Made by a program: the position numbers and the translations under genes
The notes under the pieces: generated by a model
The model's database searches: none
What the model was told of the DNA's origin: nothing
What the model saw: only the letters and a program-made list of their open reading frames with translations
NCBI RefSeq assembly: GCF_007858445.1
Contig: NZ_VIGV01000003.1
Location: forward strand, 124,001 to 188,000
From: Tsukamurella sputi
GTDB taxonomy: Bacteria > Actinomycetota > Actinomycetes > Mycobacteriales > Mycobacteriaceae
DNA: 64,000 nucleotides
Direction: 5' to 3'
Part shown: positions 16,708 through 25,042 of the stretch, piece by piece
Numbering within the stretch: position 1 is the first letter of the stretch
How the letters are laid out: every line of letters begins with the position of its first letter

Positions 16708-18681
16708 CTAGCGGTGTCGGGTGCCGTCGGGGAGGTCGAGCGCGGGGTTGCGATCGAGGAAGCCGTACGGCTTGAGGAGGAAGCCGGAGTAGTCGACCGG
16801 CATGATCGGCCAGTCCTCCGGGCGGGGAACGTGCGTGGGGCCGAAGACGTGCCAGACGACGATGTCGGCACCGTCCACCGGCCGGTCCTCCGCGGCGAAA
16901 GCGGGAAGCCCCGCCCCGCCCGCGTGTTGGTTGACGGCGATGCCGGCAGGGAAGGTCTCGTCCGGGCCGTAGCCGGTGACCCAGAGGTGCCGTGTGGCGA
17001 AGGCGGCCCGGGCCGCGACCGGCGCGTCGTCGGCGGCGAGGAGGGTGGGCGTGCCCTGGGGGATCAGCTGGTACTCGGTGGCCTTCCCGAGCCGATTGGT
17101 GCGCTCGGCGCTGCCGATGTGCCACGTGCGACCCACCAGGTTGTCCGCAGACCGGCCGCCGGGCTCCGTGATCCGCGTGGCGCGGTAGGTGAAGGCGTTG
17201 CCGTGCGGGTTCTCCGGCCCGGTGGGGATGCGCACCAGGTCGATCTCGTCGACGTAGTTCGCGTCGCCGTCGATCGCCACGTCCAGTCGCGCGCAGAACA
17301 GGTGCTGGTGCACCGGGGCGAACAGGCCGGGGGCGATCTCCGCGGAGTGCGGGTGCTCGGTGCCGGGCTCCTCGGCGCCGCAGAAGACGATGCCGGTGGC
17401 TTTGGCCTCGAACTGGATCGTGCCGTCGAGGTAGAAGTACCAGAAGAAGCCGTAGTCGTAGTTGCCGATGGTGGCGAAGTAACTGATCACCAGGCGCCGG
17501 GAACGGCGGGACTCAGAACGACGTCCGGGTTCCGTGTGCTTCCATAGGATCCCGTAGTCCTCCTCGTGCATGCAGACGGCCTGCTCGATGGTGACGGGGA
17601 GCCCGTCGTCGCCGGCGACGTGCGCGTCGAAGTAGTGGATCAGTCCTACGCAGTCGCAGCCCAGGGCGAGGCTGTTCGCGTTCTTGCCCAGGTGGTACTC
17701 GCCCGCGTCGAAATAGCTGATCCAGTAGCGGGTCTCGGTCGTATCGCCGTACGGCACCACCATCTCGGGGACGCTGGCGCGATGCAGCACGGACCGGGTT
17801 CCGGTGCCGTCGTCGAATCCGATCCCGTTGAGCACCAGTCCCTCCCGCATCGAGAAGCCGACCCGCAGGGACCAGTTCTCCCACCGCACCTCGCTCCCGT
17901 TCACGATGAAGCTGGGGCCCTCGGGCTGCGTGATCTCGATGGGCTTGAGCGTGGTCCGGGCCGGCCCCACCGATGCGGCGTCGTAGTTGCCGCCCTCGGC
18001 GGGGACGTCGACGATCCGTTCGTCCACCACCCGCAGTACCTCGCCGGATGTGAGGTCGATGGTGACCACGAGGCCCTCCACCGGGTGCGCCCAGGGGCTG
18101 TCTTCCGGATGGTCCCGCAGGAAGGTCAGCGACCGGATGCACCGGCGCCCGGACTCGTCCTCGCGCCCGAAGTGACCCGGGGCGAGCGGCGCGCAGAAGG
18201 CGAGGTCCAGCACGTCGTCGGCGAAGCCCCGTCGGGCCATGGCGTCCCGCCATTGCGGATCGGCCTTGACGATCGCTTCCACCCGCTCGTACTCCTCGAA
18301 GAGGTACGGAGGCTGACCGTACGGCGCGGTCCCGGTGGGCATCTCGGTCCGGGACTCGACGGTGCCGGCCGGAAGCGCGACGACGGCGTCGACGCTCCGT
18401 CCGGTCGCGGTGTCCAGCAGTACCGAGGAGATGCGTCGCTCGATCGGATCGCCGGGCCGCCACCCGGCCAGGGCCGCCTTGTCGGGCTCCAACAGCAGTT
18501 GCTGGGCGAACCGCACCGTCGGCCCGAGCAGGCCCGCCCGGTCCAGCACCGCCCGGACCGCGGTGATCTCCTCCGGGACGAGACCGTCCGTGGGGTGTCC
18601 GACGGTCAGGCACCGGGAGCGATGCCCCACGTTCGGGCCGGCGCTGTGGCAGCAGGTGCCGTCGAATGGATTCGGGGGCAT
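16708..18681 (-). CDS. copper amine oxidase (tyramine/phenethylamine oxidase type)
   Basis: 657 residues, normal for the family. The T-x-x-N-Y-D/E-Y cofactor site is T-I-G-N-Y-D-Y, so Y408 is the tyrosine converted to topaquinone. D325 in Y-F-D-A-G-E-Y-H-L-G is the expected catalytic base. Copper ligands are H458 and H460 in V-H-Q-H-L and H617 in G-P-T-H-V-P-R-P-E-D-W-P. It oxidises primary amines to aldehydes with release of ammonia and hydrogen peroxide. No signal peptide, so it is cytoplasmic as in other actinobacteria. It follows the FeaR-like regulator gene and precedes moaF and the permease. Confidence 0.95.
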   Translation of the reverse strand: MPPNPFDGTCCHSAGPNVGHRSRCLTVGHPTDGLVPEEITAVRAVLDRAGLLGPTVRFAQQLLLEPDKAALAGWRPGDPIERRISSVLLDTATGRSVDAVVALPAGTVESRTEMPTGTAPYGQPPYLFEEYERVEAIVKADPQWRDAMARRGFADDVLDLAFCAPLAPGHFGREDESGRRCIRSLTFLRDHPEDSPWAHPVEGLVVTIDLTSGEVLRVVDERIVDVPAEGGNYDAASVGPARTTLKPIEITQPEGPSFIVNGSEVRWENWSLRVGFSMREGLVLNGIGFDDGTGTRSVLHRASVPEMVVPYGDTTETRYWISYFDAGEYHLGKNANSLALGCDCVGLIHYFDAHVAGDDGLPVTIEQAVCMHEEDYGILWKHTEPGRRSESRRSRRLVISYFATIGNYDYGFFWYFYLDGTIQFEAKATGIVFCGAEEPGTEHPHSAEIAPGLFAPVHQHLFCARLDVAIDGDANYVDEIDLVRIPTGPENPHGNAFTYRATRITEPGGRSADNLVGRTWHIGSAERTNRLGKATEYQLIPQGTPTLLAADDAPVAARAAFATRHLWVTGYGPDETFPAGIAVNQHAGGAGLPAFAAEDRPVDGADIVVWHVFGPTHVPRPEDWPIMPVDYSGFLLKPYGFLDRNPALDLPDGTRHR

Positions 18682-18749
18682 GGATGGGACTCCTCGTGCG
18701 TGATGATCGTGTGGTGCACATCACGCTAGGAGACCGTCGCACCCGGGGA

Positions 18750-19796
18750 TTAGTCCTTCGGCGCAGCGCTGTTGTGTTCGGCTGCATCCCGCGTCCGGTA
18801 AGCGCGGGGGCCCATCCCGAACCGGAGCTTGAACGCCTTCGAGAAGTGCGCGGCGTCCACCAGTCCCCACCGGGCGGCGATCCGGTTGATCGGCTCCGAG
18901 GCGAACAGCGGGTCCACGAGGTCGCGGCGGATGTGCTCGAGCCGCCGCTCGCGGATCCAGCTCGCCAGCGTCACGTTCTCGTTGGTGAAGATCGCGTGCA
19001 GATGCCGCGTGGAGATGAAGTGCGCCTTGGCTATCGACGTCGGCGTGAGGTCGGGGTCGCCCAGCCGTGCGTCGATGTACTCGCGGATGTCGCGCAGCAG
19101 CGCCCGCTGCGGATCGCGGGCGTCGCCCACGCGGTGTTCGCTCGAGAGGAGCGTCACCAGCAGGTCGAGGGCGGTGTGCACCAGGCGGATGCCCGCGGGG
19201 TCACGCAGGTCGTGGATCGCGGCACCGAGGTCCTGGAAGAAGGAGTTCACCACCCGCCCGAGCGCGGTGTCGTGGGCGAAGCGGACAGCGGTGAGCCGCG
19301 CGAGTTCGCCCGGCGGCAGGTCGATCAGCCGGTGCGGCACCATGATCACGAGCGCCCGGTTGTCGGTCTCGAAGGCGAGCCGGTACGGGCGGCTGGTGTC
19401 GTAGACCGCGAGGTCGCCGGGCGAGATCCGGGCGGTGCGGCCGTCCTGTTCGAGGATGCAGAAGCCGTCGAGGGCCAGGCTGAGCTTGAGGTAGGCGTCG
19501 CCGGACCCGGCGATGAGCTCCTCGGTGCGTTCCACGATGTGCGGCGTCGCCTCGATCTCGTAGACGCAGATCTCGTCCAACACGGTGGTGACCATGCTGC
19601 CGCGGAAGGGGACCCCGCAGTTCTCCCGGACGATCAGGGGCACGAAGGACCGGTTCACCAGCTCACGCCACTGCGGGAGCGGCAGGTCCCGGTACCGCTC
19701 GCGTCGTGCGCCGCCGCTCATCCGCTCACAATAGCGCCGCGCGGGGCCGGGGCCGTCCTCGCGGACGATCCGCAGTGCGCCCGCGCGGTCAGCCAT
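18750..19796 (-). CDS. AraC family regulator, FeaR-like
   Basis: 348 residues. Residues about 60-210 form an AraC-binding-like sensor region (I-S-P-G-D-L-A-V-Y-D-T-S-R-P-Y), and about 240-340 hold the AraC/XylS DNA-binding domain (P-T-S-I-A-K-A-H-F-I-S-T-R-H-L-H, S-E-P-I-N-R-I-A-A-R-W-G-L). FeaR, the aromatic-amine activator of tynA and feaB, has this build and neighbourhood. The ATG at 19796 overlaps the upstream stop by 3 nt; a second ATG at 19721 is possible. It stands directly upstream of the copper amine oxidase and probably activates it. Confidence 0.85.
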   Translation of the reverse strand: MADRAGALRIVREDGPGPARRYCERMSGGARRERYRDLPLPQWRELVNRSFVPLIVRENCGVPFRGSMVTTVLDEICVYEIEATPHIVERTEELIAGSGDAYLKLSLALDGFCILEQDGRTARISPGDLAVYDTSRPYRLAFETDNRALVIMVPHRLIDLPPGELARLTAVRFAHDTALGRVVNSFFQDLGAAIHDLRDPAGIRLVHTALDLLVTLLSSEHRVGDARDPQRALLRDIREYIDARLGDPDLTPTSIAKAHFISTRHLHAIFTNENVTLASWIRERRLEHIRRDLVDPLFASEPINRIAARWGLVDAAHFSKAFKLRFGMGPRAYRTRDAAEHNSAAPKD

Positions 19797-21120
19797 TGAT
19801 CACCTGCGGGACCGCGACGGACTTGAGGCCCTCGACGCCGAACTCCAACCCGTAGCCGGACGCGCCGACACCACCGAAGGGCACCATCGGGTGGACCGCG
19901 CCGTGCCGGTTGATCCAGACGGTGCCGGTGCGCAGCCGCGCGGCGATCGCGCGCGCGGCGTCGACGTCGGCCGACCAGACGGAGCCGCCCAGGCCCGCCC
20001 CGCCGGCGTTGGCGAGCGCGACGGCCTCGTCGACCTCGCGGAACCGGACGATGGGCAGGGCCGGTCCGAACTGCTCCTCGGTCACCAGCGGACGGTCCGG
20101 CGCGATGTCCGCGACCAGGGTGGCCGGGTAGAAGTTCCCCGGCGCCGCGCGATCCGGCTCACCGCCGATCAGGATGCGGGCACCCGAGAGCCGGGCGTCC
20201 TCCACCAGGCGGTCGACGACGTCGAACTGCGCCGCGGTCGTGAGCGGCCCCAGGGTGACCCCGGGGTCGACCCCGTGCCCGCTCCGGGTGGACCGCGCCA
20301 CGCGCAGCAACGCCTCGCAGACGGCGTCGTAGACGTCCTCGTGCACGTACAGCCGCTTGAGCGCGGCGCACGTCTGCCCGGTGTTGATCCGGTCGCTGAT
20401 CCGCAGGGAGCCCATCTTGTCGCAGATCTGGATGATGTTGTGCTTCTCGTGCGTGGCGAAGGCGATGTGGTGCATGCGGGGGCCGTCGCCGCCGGTCAGC
20501 GCGGTGTCGTGCACCGTCTGCTTGCGGTGCATCCAGGCGGCGTAGGTGGTGCCGGCCGCGTCCTTGATGTCCTCGGAGACCCGGAAACCGAGGTTCTCCA
20601 GGTACGCCCGCCCGCGCGGGACGTTCGGCACGACCTGATTGAAATGGTCGAGGCGCACCAGCTCGCCCGCGCCGTACAGGTCGTAGCGCTGGTGCAGGCG
20701 CTCCACATGATCGACGGCGTGGAAGAACTCGTAGGGGAAGCCCAGGGGATCCTCGACTCGGACCGCGTCGCCCACGCCGTTGACGAAGCCCTCCGCGCGG
20801 CGCTCCGTGCGGCAGCCGAGCGCGCGATAGTAGGCCTCGGCGCGGTCCACGTCCTCCGGGGTGCGCACGCGGTAGGCGAGCGCGCGCACGGCGGCCACCG
20901 GTCCGCGGCGCAGCACCAGGTTGTGGTGGATGAACTCCTCGAAGCTACGCAGGTAGACGCTGTCGTCGTCCTCCTCGGTGACGTGCAGGCCGAGGACGTC
21001 GACGTAGAACTCGCGCGACCGGGCGAGGTCGGTCACCACGAGCTCGGCGTAGGCGCAACGGACGATGTCCGGCGCGGGCACGGTGGGGGTGGGGATGGGC
21101 GAGTTGTGATCGACGTTCAT
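19789..21120 (-). CDS. chimeric ORF: HpaD N-terminal part fused to aldehyde dehydrogenase C-terminal part
   Basis: 443 residues in one frame. Residues 1-245 are homoprotocatechuate (3,4-dihydroxyphenylacetate) 2,3-dioxygenase, an extradiol enzyme, including V-R-L-D-H-F (ligand H159) and R-M-H-H-I-A-F (second histidine ligand). The family sequence stops after L-R-I-S-D-R-I, before the region bearing the glutamate iron ligand. Residues 246-443 begin N-T-G-Q-T-C, the catalytic cysteine motif of an aldehyde dehydrogenase, and continue to its normal end, but the NAD-binding half and catalytic glutamate are absent. The join lies at 20385/20386. A deletion of about 1 kb is the simplest cause; neither activity should survive. 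It starts at ATG 21120, 44 nt after hpaE. Confidence 0.85.
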   Translation of the reverse strand: MNVDHNSPIPTPTVPAPDIVRCAYAELVVTDLARSREFYVDVLGLHVTEEDDDSVYLRSFEEFIHHNLVLRRGPVAAVRALAYRVRTPEDVDRAEAYYRALGCRTERRAEGFVNGVGDAVRVEDPLGFPYEFFHAVDHVERLHQRYDLYGAGELVRLDHFNQVVPNVPRGRAYLENLGFRVSEDIKDAAGTTYAAWMHRKQTVHDTALTGGDGPRMHHIAFATHEKHNIIQICDKMGSLRISDRINTGQTCAALKRLYVHEDVYDAVCEALLRVARSTRSGHGVDPGVTLGPLTTAAQFDVVDRLVEDARLSGARILIGGEPDRAAPGNFYPATLVADIAPDRPLVTEEQFGPALPIVRFREVDEAVALANAGGAGLGGSVWSADVDAARAIAARLRTGTVWINRHGAVHPMVPFGGVGASGYGLEFGVEGLKSVAVPQVING

Positions 21121-21164
21121 GACGGATCCTTCTGTGGTGGAGGGCTGTTCGACGCGGATGGCGG

Positions 21165-22655
21165 TCAGTGCGCGCCGAACCGGGCGGTGTGGACGTCGCC
21201 GAGAGTGATGTGTACGGCCTGCTGATCGGAGTAGAAGTCGAGGCTGCGGTAGCCGCCCTCGTGGCCGAGGCCGGACGCCTTGACGCCGCCGAAGGGCGAG
21301 CGCAGGTCGCGCACGTTGTGGCTGTTGAGCCAGACCATGCCGGCCTCGACGGACTGCGCGAACAGGTGCGCGCGCTCCAGCTTCGAGGTCCACACGTAGG
21401 CGGCGAGCCCGTAGCGCGTGTCGTTGGCGAGCGAGAGGGCCTCCGCGTCGTCGTCGAACGGGATGATGGCGACGACGGGCCCGAAGATCTCCTCCTGGAA
21501 GATGCGCGCGTCGGGCCGCACGTCCGCGAAGACCGTCGGCGCGACGAAGTTCCCGGTGTCGAGGCCCTCCGGCCGGCCTCCGCCCGCGACGAGCCGACCC
21601 TCGGAACGCCCGATCTCGATGTAGGACATGACTTTCTGGAAGTGCTCGGGGTGCACCAGGGAGCCGACCTCGGTGCGCGGATCCGACGGGTCGCCGACCA
21701 CGATGTTCCGGGCGCGCGCGGCGTAGCGCTCGACGAACTCGTCGTACACGCCGCGCTCCACCAGGATCCGGCTGCCCGCGGTGCACCGCTCGCCGTTGAG
21801 GCTGAAGACGCCGAACAGGGTGGAGTCGATCGCCTTCTCAAGATCGGCGTCGGCGAAGACCACGGCGGGCGACTTGCCGCCGAGTTCCATCGACATCGCC
21901 TTGAGATGCGGGGCGCAGTTGGCGAAGATCAGCTGCCCGGTGCTGGACTCTCCGGTGAACGAGATGAGCGGCACGTCGGGGTGCTTGACGAGCGCGTCGC
22001 CGGCCTCTTCTCCGAGCCCGTTGACCAGGTTGAAGACGCCCGTCGGCAGTTCGGCCTCCTCGAAGATCCCGGCCCACAGCGAAGCCGACAGGGGCGTGAA
22101 CTCGGCGGGCTTGAGCACCACGGTGCAGCCCGACGCGAGGGCGGGGCCCAGCTTCCAGGACTCCAGCATGAACGGGGTGTTCCACGGCGTGATCAGGCCC
22201 GCGACGCCCTTCGGCTTCCGGTTGACGTAGTTGACCTGGGTGCCGGGAACCTTGTAGGTGTCGTCGCGCTGCGCCACGACGAGGTCCGCGAAGAACCGGA
22301 AGTTCTCCGCGGCGCGCTGCGCCTGCCCACGGGCCTGCGTGATCGGTAGACCGGAGTCGAAGGACTCGAAGACGGCGAGCTCGGCGTCGCGGGATTCGAC
22401 GATGTCGGCGATCCGGTGCAGGATCCGGGCGCGCTGGCGGTTCTTCATGCGCGGCCACGGGCCGTGCAGGAAGGCCTCCCGGGCGGCGTCGACGGCCGCG
22501 TCGACGTCCGCCTTCCGTCCGGCGGCGGCGGTCGCGTAGGTCTCGTTCGTGACGGGATCGAGGACGTCGAAACGCTCACCGCCGATCGAGTCGACGCGGC
22601 GTCCACCGATGTAGTGGGGGATGTGCGCGGGCAGGTTCTCCGGGATGCGGGTCAT
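21165..22655 (-). CDS. hpaE: 5-carboxymethyl-2-hydroxymuconate-semialdehyde dehydrogenase
   Basis: 496 residues, a complete NAD-dependent aldehyde dehydrogenase: P-W-N-T-P-F-M-L-E-S-W-K in the cofactor site, F-T-G-E-S-S-T-G, catalytic glutamate in M-E-L-G-G-K-S-P, catalytic cysteine in N-G-E-R-C-T-A-G. Its resemblance to HpaE and its place beside HpaD and an FAH-domain gene support oxidation of the ring-cleavage semialdehyde in the homoprotocatechuate meta pathway. ATGA overlap with the GntR gene upstream; an AAGGAG lies before the start. It might also take over arylacetaldehyde oxidation. Confidence 0.85.
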   Translation of the reverse strand: MTRIPENLPAHIPHYIGGRRVDSIGGERFDVLDPVTNETYATAAAGRKADVDAAVDAAREAFLHGPWPRMKNRQRARILHRIADIVESRDAELAVFESFDSGLPITQARGQAQRAAENFRFFADLVVAQRDDTYKVPGTQVNYVNRKPKGVAGLITPWNTPFMLESWKLGPALASGCTVVLKPAEFTPLSASLWAGIFEEAELPTGVFNLVNGLGEEAGDALVKHPDVPLISFTGESSTGQLIFANCAPHLKAMSMELGGKSPAVVFADADLEKAIDSTLFGVFSLNGERCTAGSRILVERGVYDEFVERYAARARNIVVGDPSDPRTEVGSLVHPEHFQKVMSYIEIGRSEGRLVAGGGRPEGLDTGNFVAPTVFADVRPDARIFQEEIFGPVVAIIPFDDDAEALSLANDTRYGLAAYVWTSKLERAHLFAQSVEAGMVWLNSHNVRDLRSPFGGVKASGLGHEGGYRSLDFYSDQQAVHITLGDVHTARFGAH

Positions 22656-23329
22656 GCTGTGCTCCTTGGGGGATGGGGTGCGCGGCCGGGTACCGGCCGA
22701 TGCAGATAGGCGGTGGGGGTGGCGAGGCGGTGCGCGCGCACCGCGAGTTCGACGGCGCGCGGCTCCTCGCCGCGCTCGATCATCAGGAGGATCCGCTCGT
22801 GTTCGAGCACGGAGGCGTTCGCGCGGCCGGGTACGAACGCGAAGGTGGTCGACCGCACGTGGGACAGGCGTCGCCAGCAGCGGTCGACCGCGTCGCGGAG
22901 GTCGCCGTTGGGGCATGCCGCCGAGAGCACGCGATGGAAGTCCTCGTTCTGCGCGGTGAACCGCACGGGGTCGAAATCGTCGAGGCCGTGGCGCAACTGC
23001 TCGTTGATCGCCCGCGCGGCGGAGAGATCCGCGGTGGTCAGGAGAGGCGCTGCCAGGGCGACGGCGGCGCCCTCGACGATCGACATGGTCTCGGTGATGT
23101 CGTGGTACTTCCGCGGATCGATCCGAGCGACCCGTGCGCCCACGTTGGGCTCGAAGGTGACCAGGCCCTCGGCCTCGAGCCGGCGCACCGCCTCACGGAC
23201 GGGGACCACGCTGATCTCCGATTCCCGCGCGAGGCGGTCGAGGACGAGCCGATGGCCGGGGCCGTAGGTGCCGTCGGCGATGCGCTCGCGCAGCGCCTCG
23301 TAGGCGCGCTGGGACTTGCTCACGTACAT
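22652..23329 (-). CDS. GntR family regulator, FCD (FadR) subfamily
   Basis: 225 residues. Residues about 5-70 are a winged helix-turn-helix (Y-E-A-L-R-E-R-I-A-D-G-T-Y-G-P-G, V-P-V-R-E-A-V-R-R-L-E-A-E-G-L-V), and about 85-215 the helical FCD ligand domain with N-E-D-F-H and H-E-R-I metal-site segments. The ATG at 23329 overlaps the FAH-RraA gene by 10 nt; a GTG at 23323 would give the GTGA overlap common in this cluster. It probably controls the hpa genes around it, perhaps through the inverted repeat at 24811-24830. Confidence 0.88.
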   Translation of the reverse strand: MYVSKSQRAYEALRERIADGTYGPGHRLVLDRLARESEISVVPVREAVRRLEAEGLVTFEPNVGARVARIDPRKYHDITETMSIVEGAAVALAAPLLTTADLSAARAINEQLRHGLDDFDPVRFTAQNEDFHRVLSAACPNGDLRDAVDRCWRRLSHVRSTTFAFVPGRANASVLEHERILLMIERGEEPRAVELAVRAHRLATPTAYLHRPVPGRAPHPPRSTA

Positions 23330-24795
23330 CTGCCGCGATCCCGCCGGTGCTCCTCGTACCGTTCGCGCCACTGGGCGTTCATCGGGAACAGCCCGTCGAC
23401 GGGGTGCCCGGCGCGGACCTGTTCGGCGATGAACTCCTCCTCGGCCTCCTTCTCCTCGGCCTCGGCGGCGATCTCGGCGGCGAGGGAGGGCGGGATCACG
23501 AGGACGCCGTCGCCGTCGCCGACGAGGATGTCGCCGGGCTGCACGGTGGTGCCGGCGCAGGCGATGGTCTCGTCCACGCCCCACGGCACGTGCCGTCGTC
23601 CGAGTACGGCCGGATGCCCGCCCGCGTGGTAGGTCACGACGTCCACGTCCGCCACGACGTCCAGGTCACGGACTGCGCCGTCGGTGATCAGCCCGGCGGC
23701 CCCGAGGTGTTCGGCCCGCAGCGCGAGGATGTCGCCGAGGGTGCCCGCATCGGTGATGCCGCGCGCGTCGATGACCACCACGTCGTCGGGTCGCAGGGAG
23801 TCGAACAGGCGCTTCTGCGCGTTGTAGCCCCCGCCGTGGGTGCGGAAGAGGTCCTCGCGGCCGGGGACGTAGCGCAGGGTGCGGGCGGTGCCGACCAGCC
23901 GCCGCCCGGGCTTGGTGGAGCGGAGACCGTCGAGCGAGACGGTGTTCATGCCACGGGCCCGCAGCAGCGACGACAGCGTGGCCAGCGCGACCGAGCTCAG
24001 CCGTCGCTTCAGCTCCTCCGTCAGGACGGGTGCGTCGTCCGCCGTCGGTCGGCCGGAGGCGTCCGCCCACTGTTCGGGCGTCGCCTTGGGCCGGGCGCTG
24101 TACGGCGGCAGCCCGACGGTGCCCTGCACGGCCGTGGTGGTCAGGCGTCCCGTGCTCCGGCCGCCGGCCACGACCTCCACCTCGACGGTGTCGCCAGGGG
24201 CGAAGACGGACGCTCCCGCAGGCGTTCCCGTGAGGATGACGTCGCCGGGCTCGAGGGTGATCAGCTGGGACAGGTCGGAGACGATGCGGGGGAGGGAGAA
24301 GAGCAACGTGCTCGTCGAGTCCTGTTGGACGACGGTGCCGTTGAGGTACGTCGTGATCTCGATCGTGGCCGGATCGATCTCCGCGGCGGGGAGGAGTACG
24401 GGGCCTATCGGGGTGAAACCGTCGCCGCCCTTGGACCGCACGTTCGCGCCCTTGTCGGCCCAGCGGAAGTCGAATGCGCCGAGGTCGTTCGCCGCGGTGA
24501 CGGCGGCGACGTGCGACCACGCGTCGGCCTCGGCGATCCGTCGGCCGCCGGTGCCGATCACGAGGGCGATCTCGCCCTCGAAGCCGAGGATCTGCGCTCC
24601 GGCGGGAAGCTCGACGGCGCCGCCCGTGCTCAGCGAGCCCGCCGGCTTGAGGAAGTAGCCGGGAGCCTCCGGCGTCCGCCCCTTCTGGGCGGCCCGCGCG
24701 GCGTACCCAATGTGCATGGCGAACACCGTTCCCGGCCGGCCGCCGAGTAGGTTCCAAGCGGCAACGGCAGTGGAATTCGTTGTGTTCCAGGGCAT
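23320..24795 (-). CDS. FAH-domain hydrolase/decarboxylase fused to RraA-like aldolase
   Basis: 491 residues in two domains. Residues about 25-230 are a fumarylacetoacetate hydrolase/HpaG-type domain with the metal motif G-F-E-G-E-I-A (E73, E75) and the late N-G-T-V-V-Q, D-V-I-L-T-G-T-P-A-G segments. Residues about 260-470 are RraA-like, with G-L-I-T-D-G-A-V-R-D (D372, R376, D377), the site of class II HMG/CHA aldolases. HpaG normally has two FAH domains; here the second unit could supply the pyruvate-aldolase step otherwise done by HpaI, an inference. First gene of the leftward cluster. The start codon may be leaderless. Confidence 0.85.
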   Translation of the reverse strand: MPWNTTNSTAVAAWNLLGGRPGTVFAMHIGYAARAAQKGRTPEAPGYFLKPAGSLSTGGAVELPAGAQILGFEGEIALVIGTGGRRIAEADAWSHVAAVTAANDLGAFDFRWADKGANVRSKGGDGFTPIGPVLLPAAEIDPATIEITTYLNGTVVQQDSTSTLLFSLPRIVSDLSQLITLEPGDVILTGTPAGASVFAPGDTVEVEVVAGGRSTGRLTTTAVQGTVGLPPYSARPKATPEQWADASGRPTADDAPVLTEELKRRLSSVALATLSSLLRARGMNTVSLDGLRSTKPGRRLVGTARTLRYVPGREDLFRTHGGGYNAQKRLFDSLRPDDVVVIDARGITDAGTLGDILALRAEHLGAAGLITDGAVRDLDVVADVDVVTYHAGGHPAVLGRRHVPWGVDETIACAGTTVQPGDILVGDGDGVLVIPPSLAAEIAAEAEEKEAEEEFIAEQVRAGHPVDGLFPMNAQWRERYEEHRRDRGRCT

Positions 24796-24801
24796 GTCCG
24801 G

Positions 24802-24830
24802 ATCGTATATGATCGGTCACTCGACCGGTC
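24802..24830 (-). promoter_or_regulatory. promoter and operator of the amine/homoprotocatechuate cluster
   Basis: On the minus strand TACGAT (24802-24807) ends 6 nt before ATG 24795, which fits a leaderless actinobacterial transcript. Immediately upstream, GATCGGTC (24811-24818) and GACCGGTC (24823-24830) form an inverted repeat with one mismatch and a 4-nt spacer, a plausible GntR operator. The rest of the 247-nt gap to the MFS gene shows nothing else I recognise. Confidence 0.45.
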
Positions 24831-25042
24831 AAGGGCGAGAACGGTATTCGAATCAACCGCGCGTCGAAGAACAAGAGCGGCTTCGCGCAGAAGCAAGTCG
24901 TCCGCCCGGCGCGCTCCATCAGCTGCGCGCATCGACAAGGATGCGGCGCTCCAGTCCTACGGACGACGGAGCCGACGGTGCCAATGTGGCTCACGTCACA
25001 TCTCCTCGGTGAGGCCGATGACCGCGGCCGGACAGGACCCCC

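Noticed and set aside
24840-25042. Short leftward frame (102 codons) in the hpa-MFS gap
   Set aside because: No ribosome site or recognisable product, and it overlaps the promoter region of two divergent genes.
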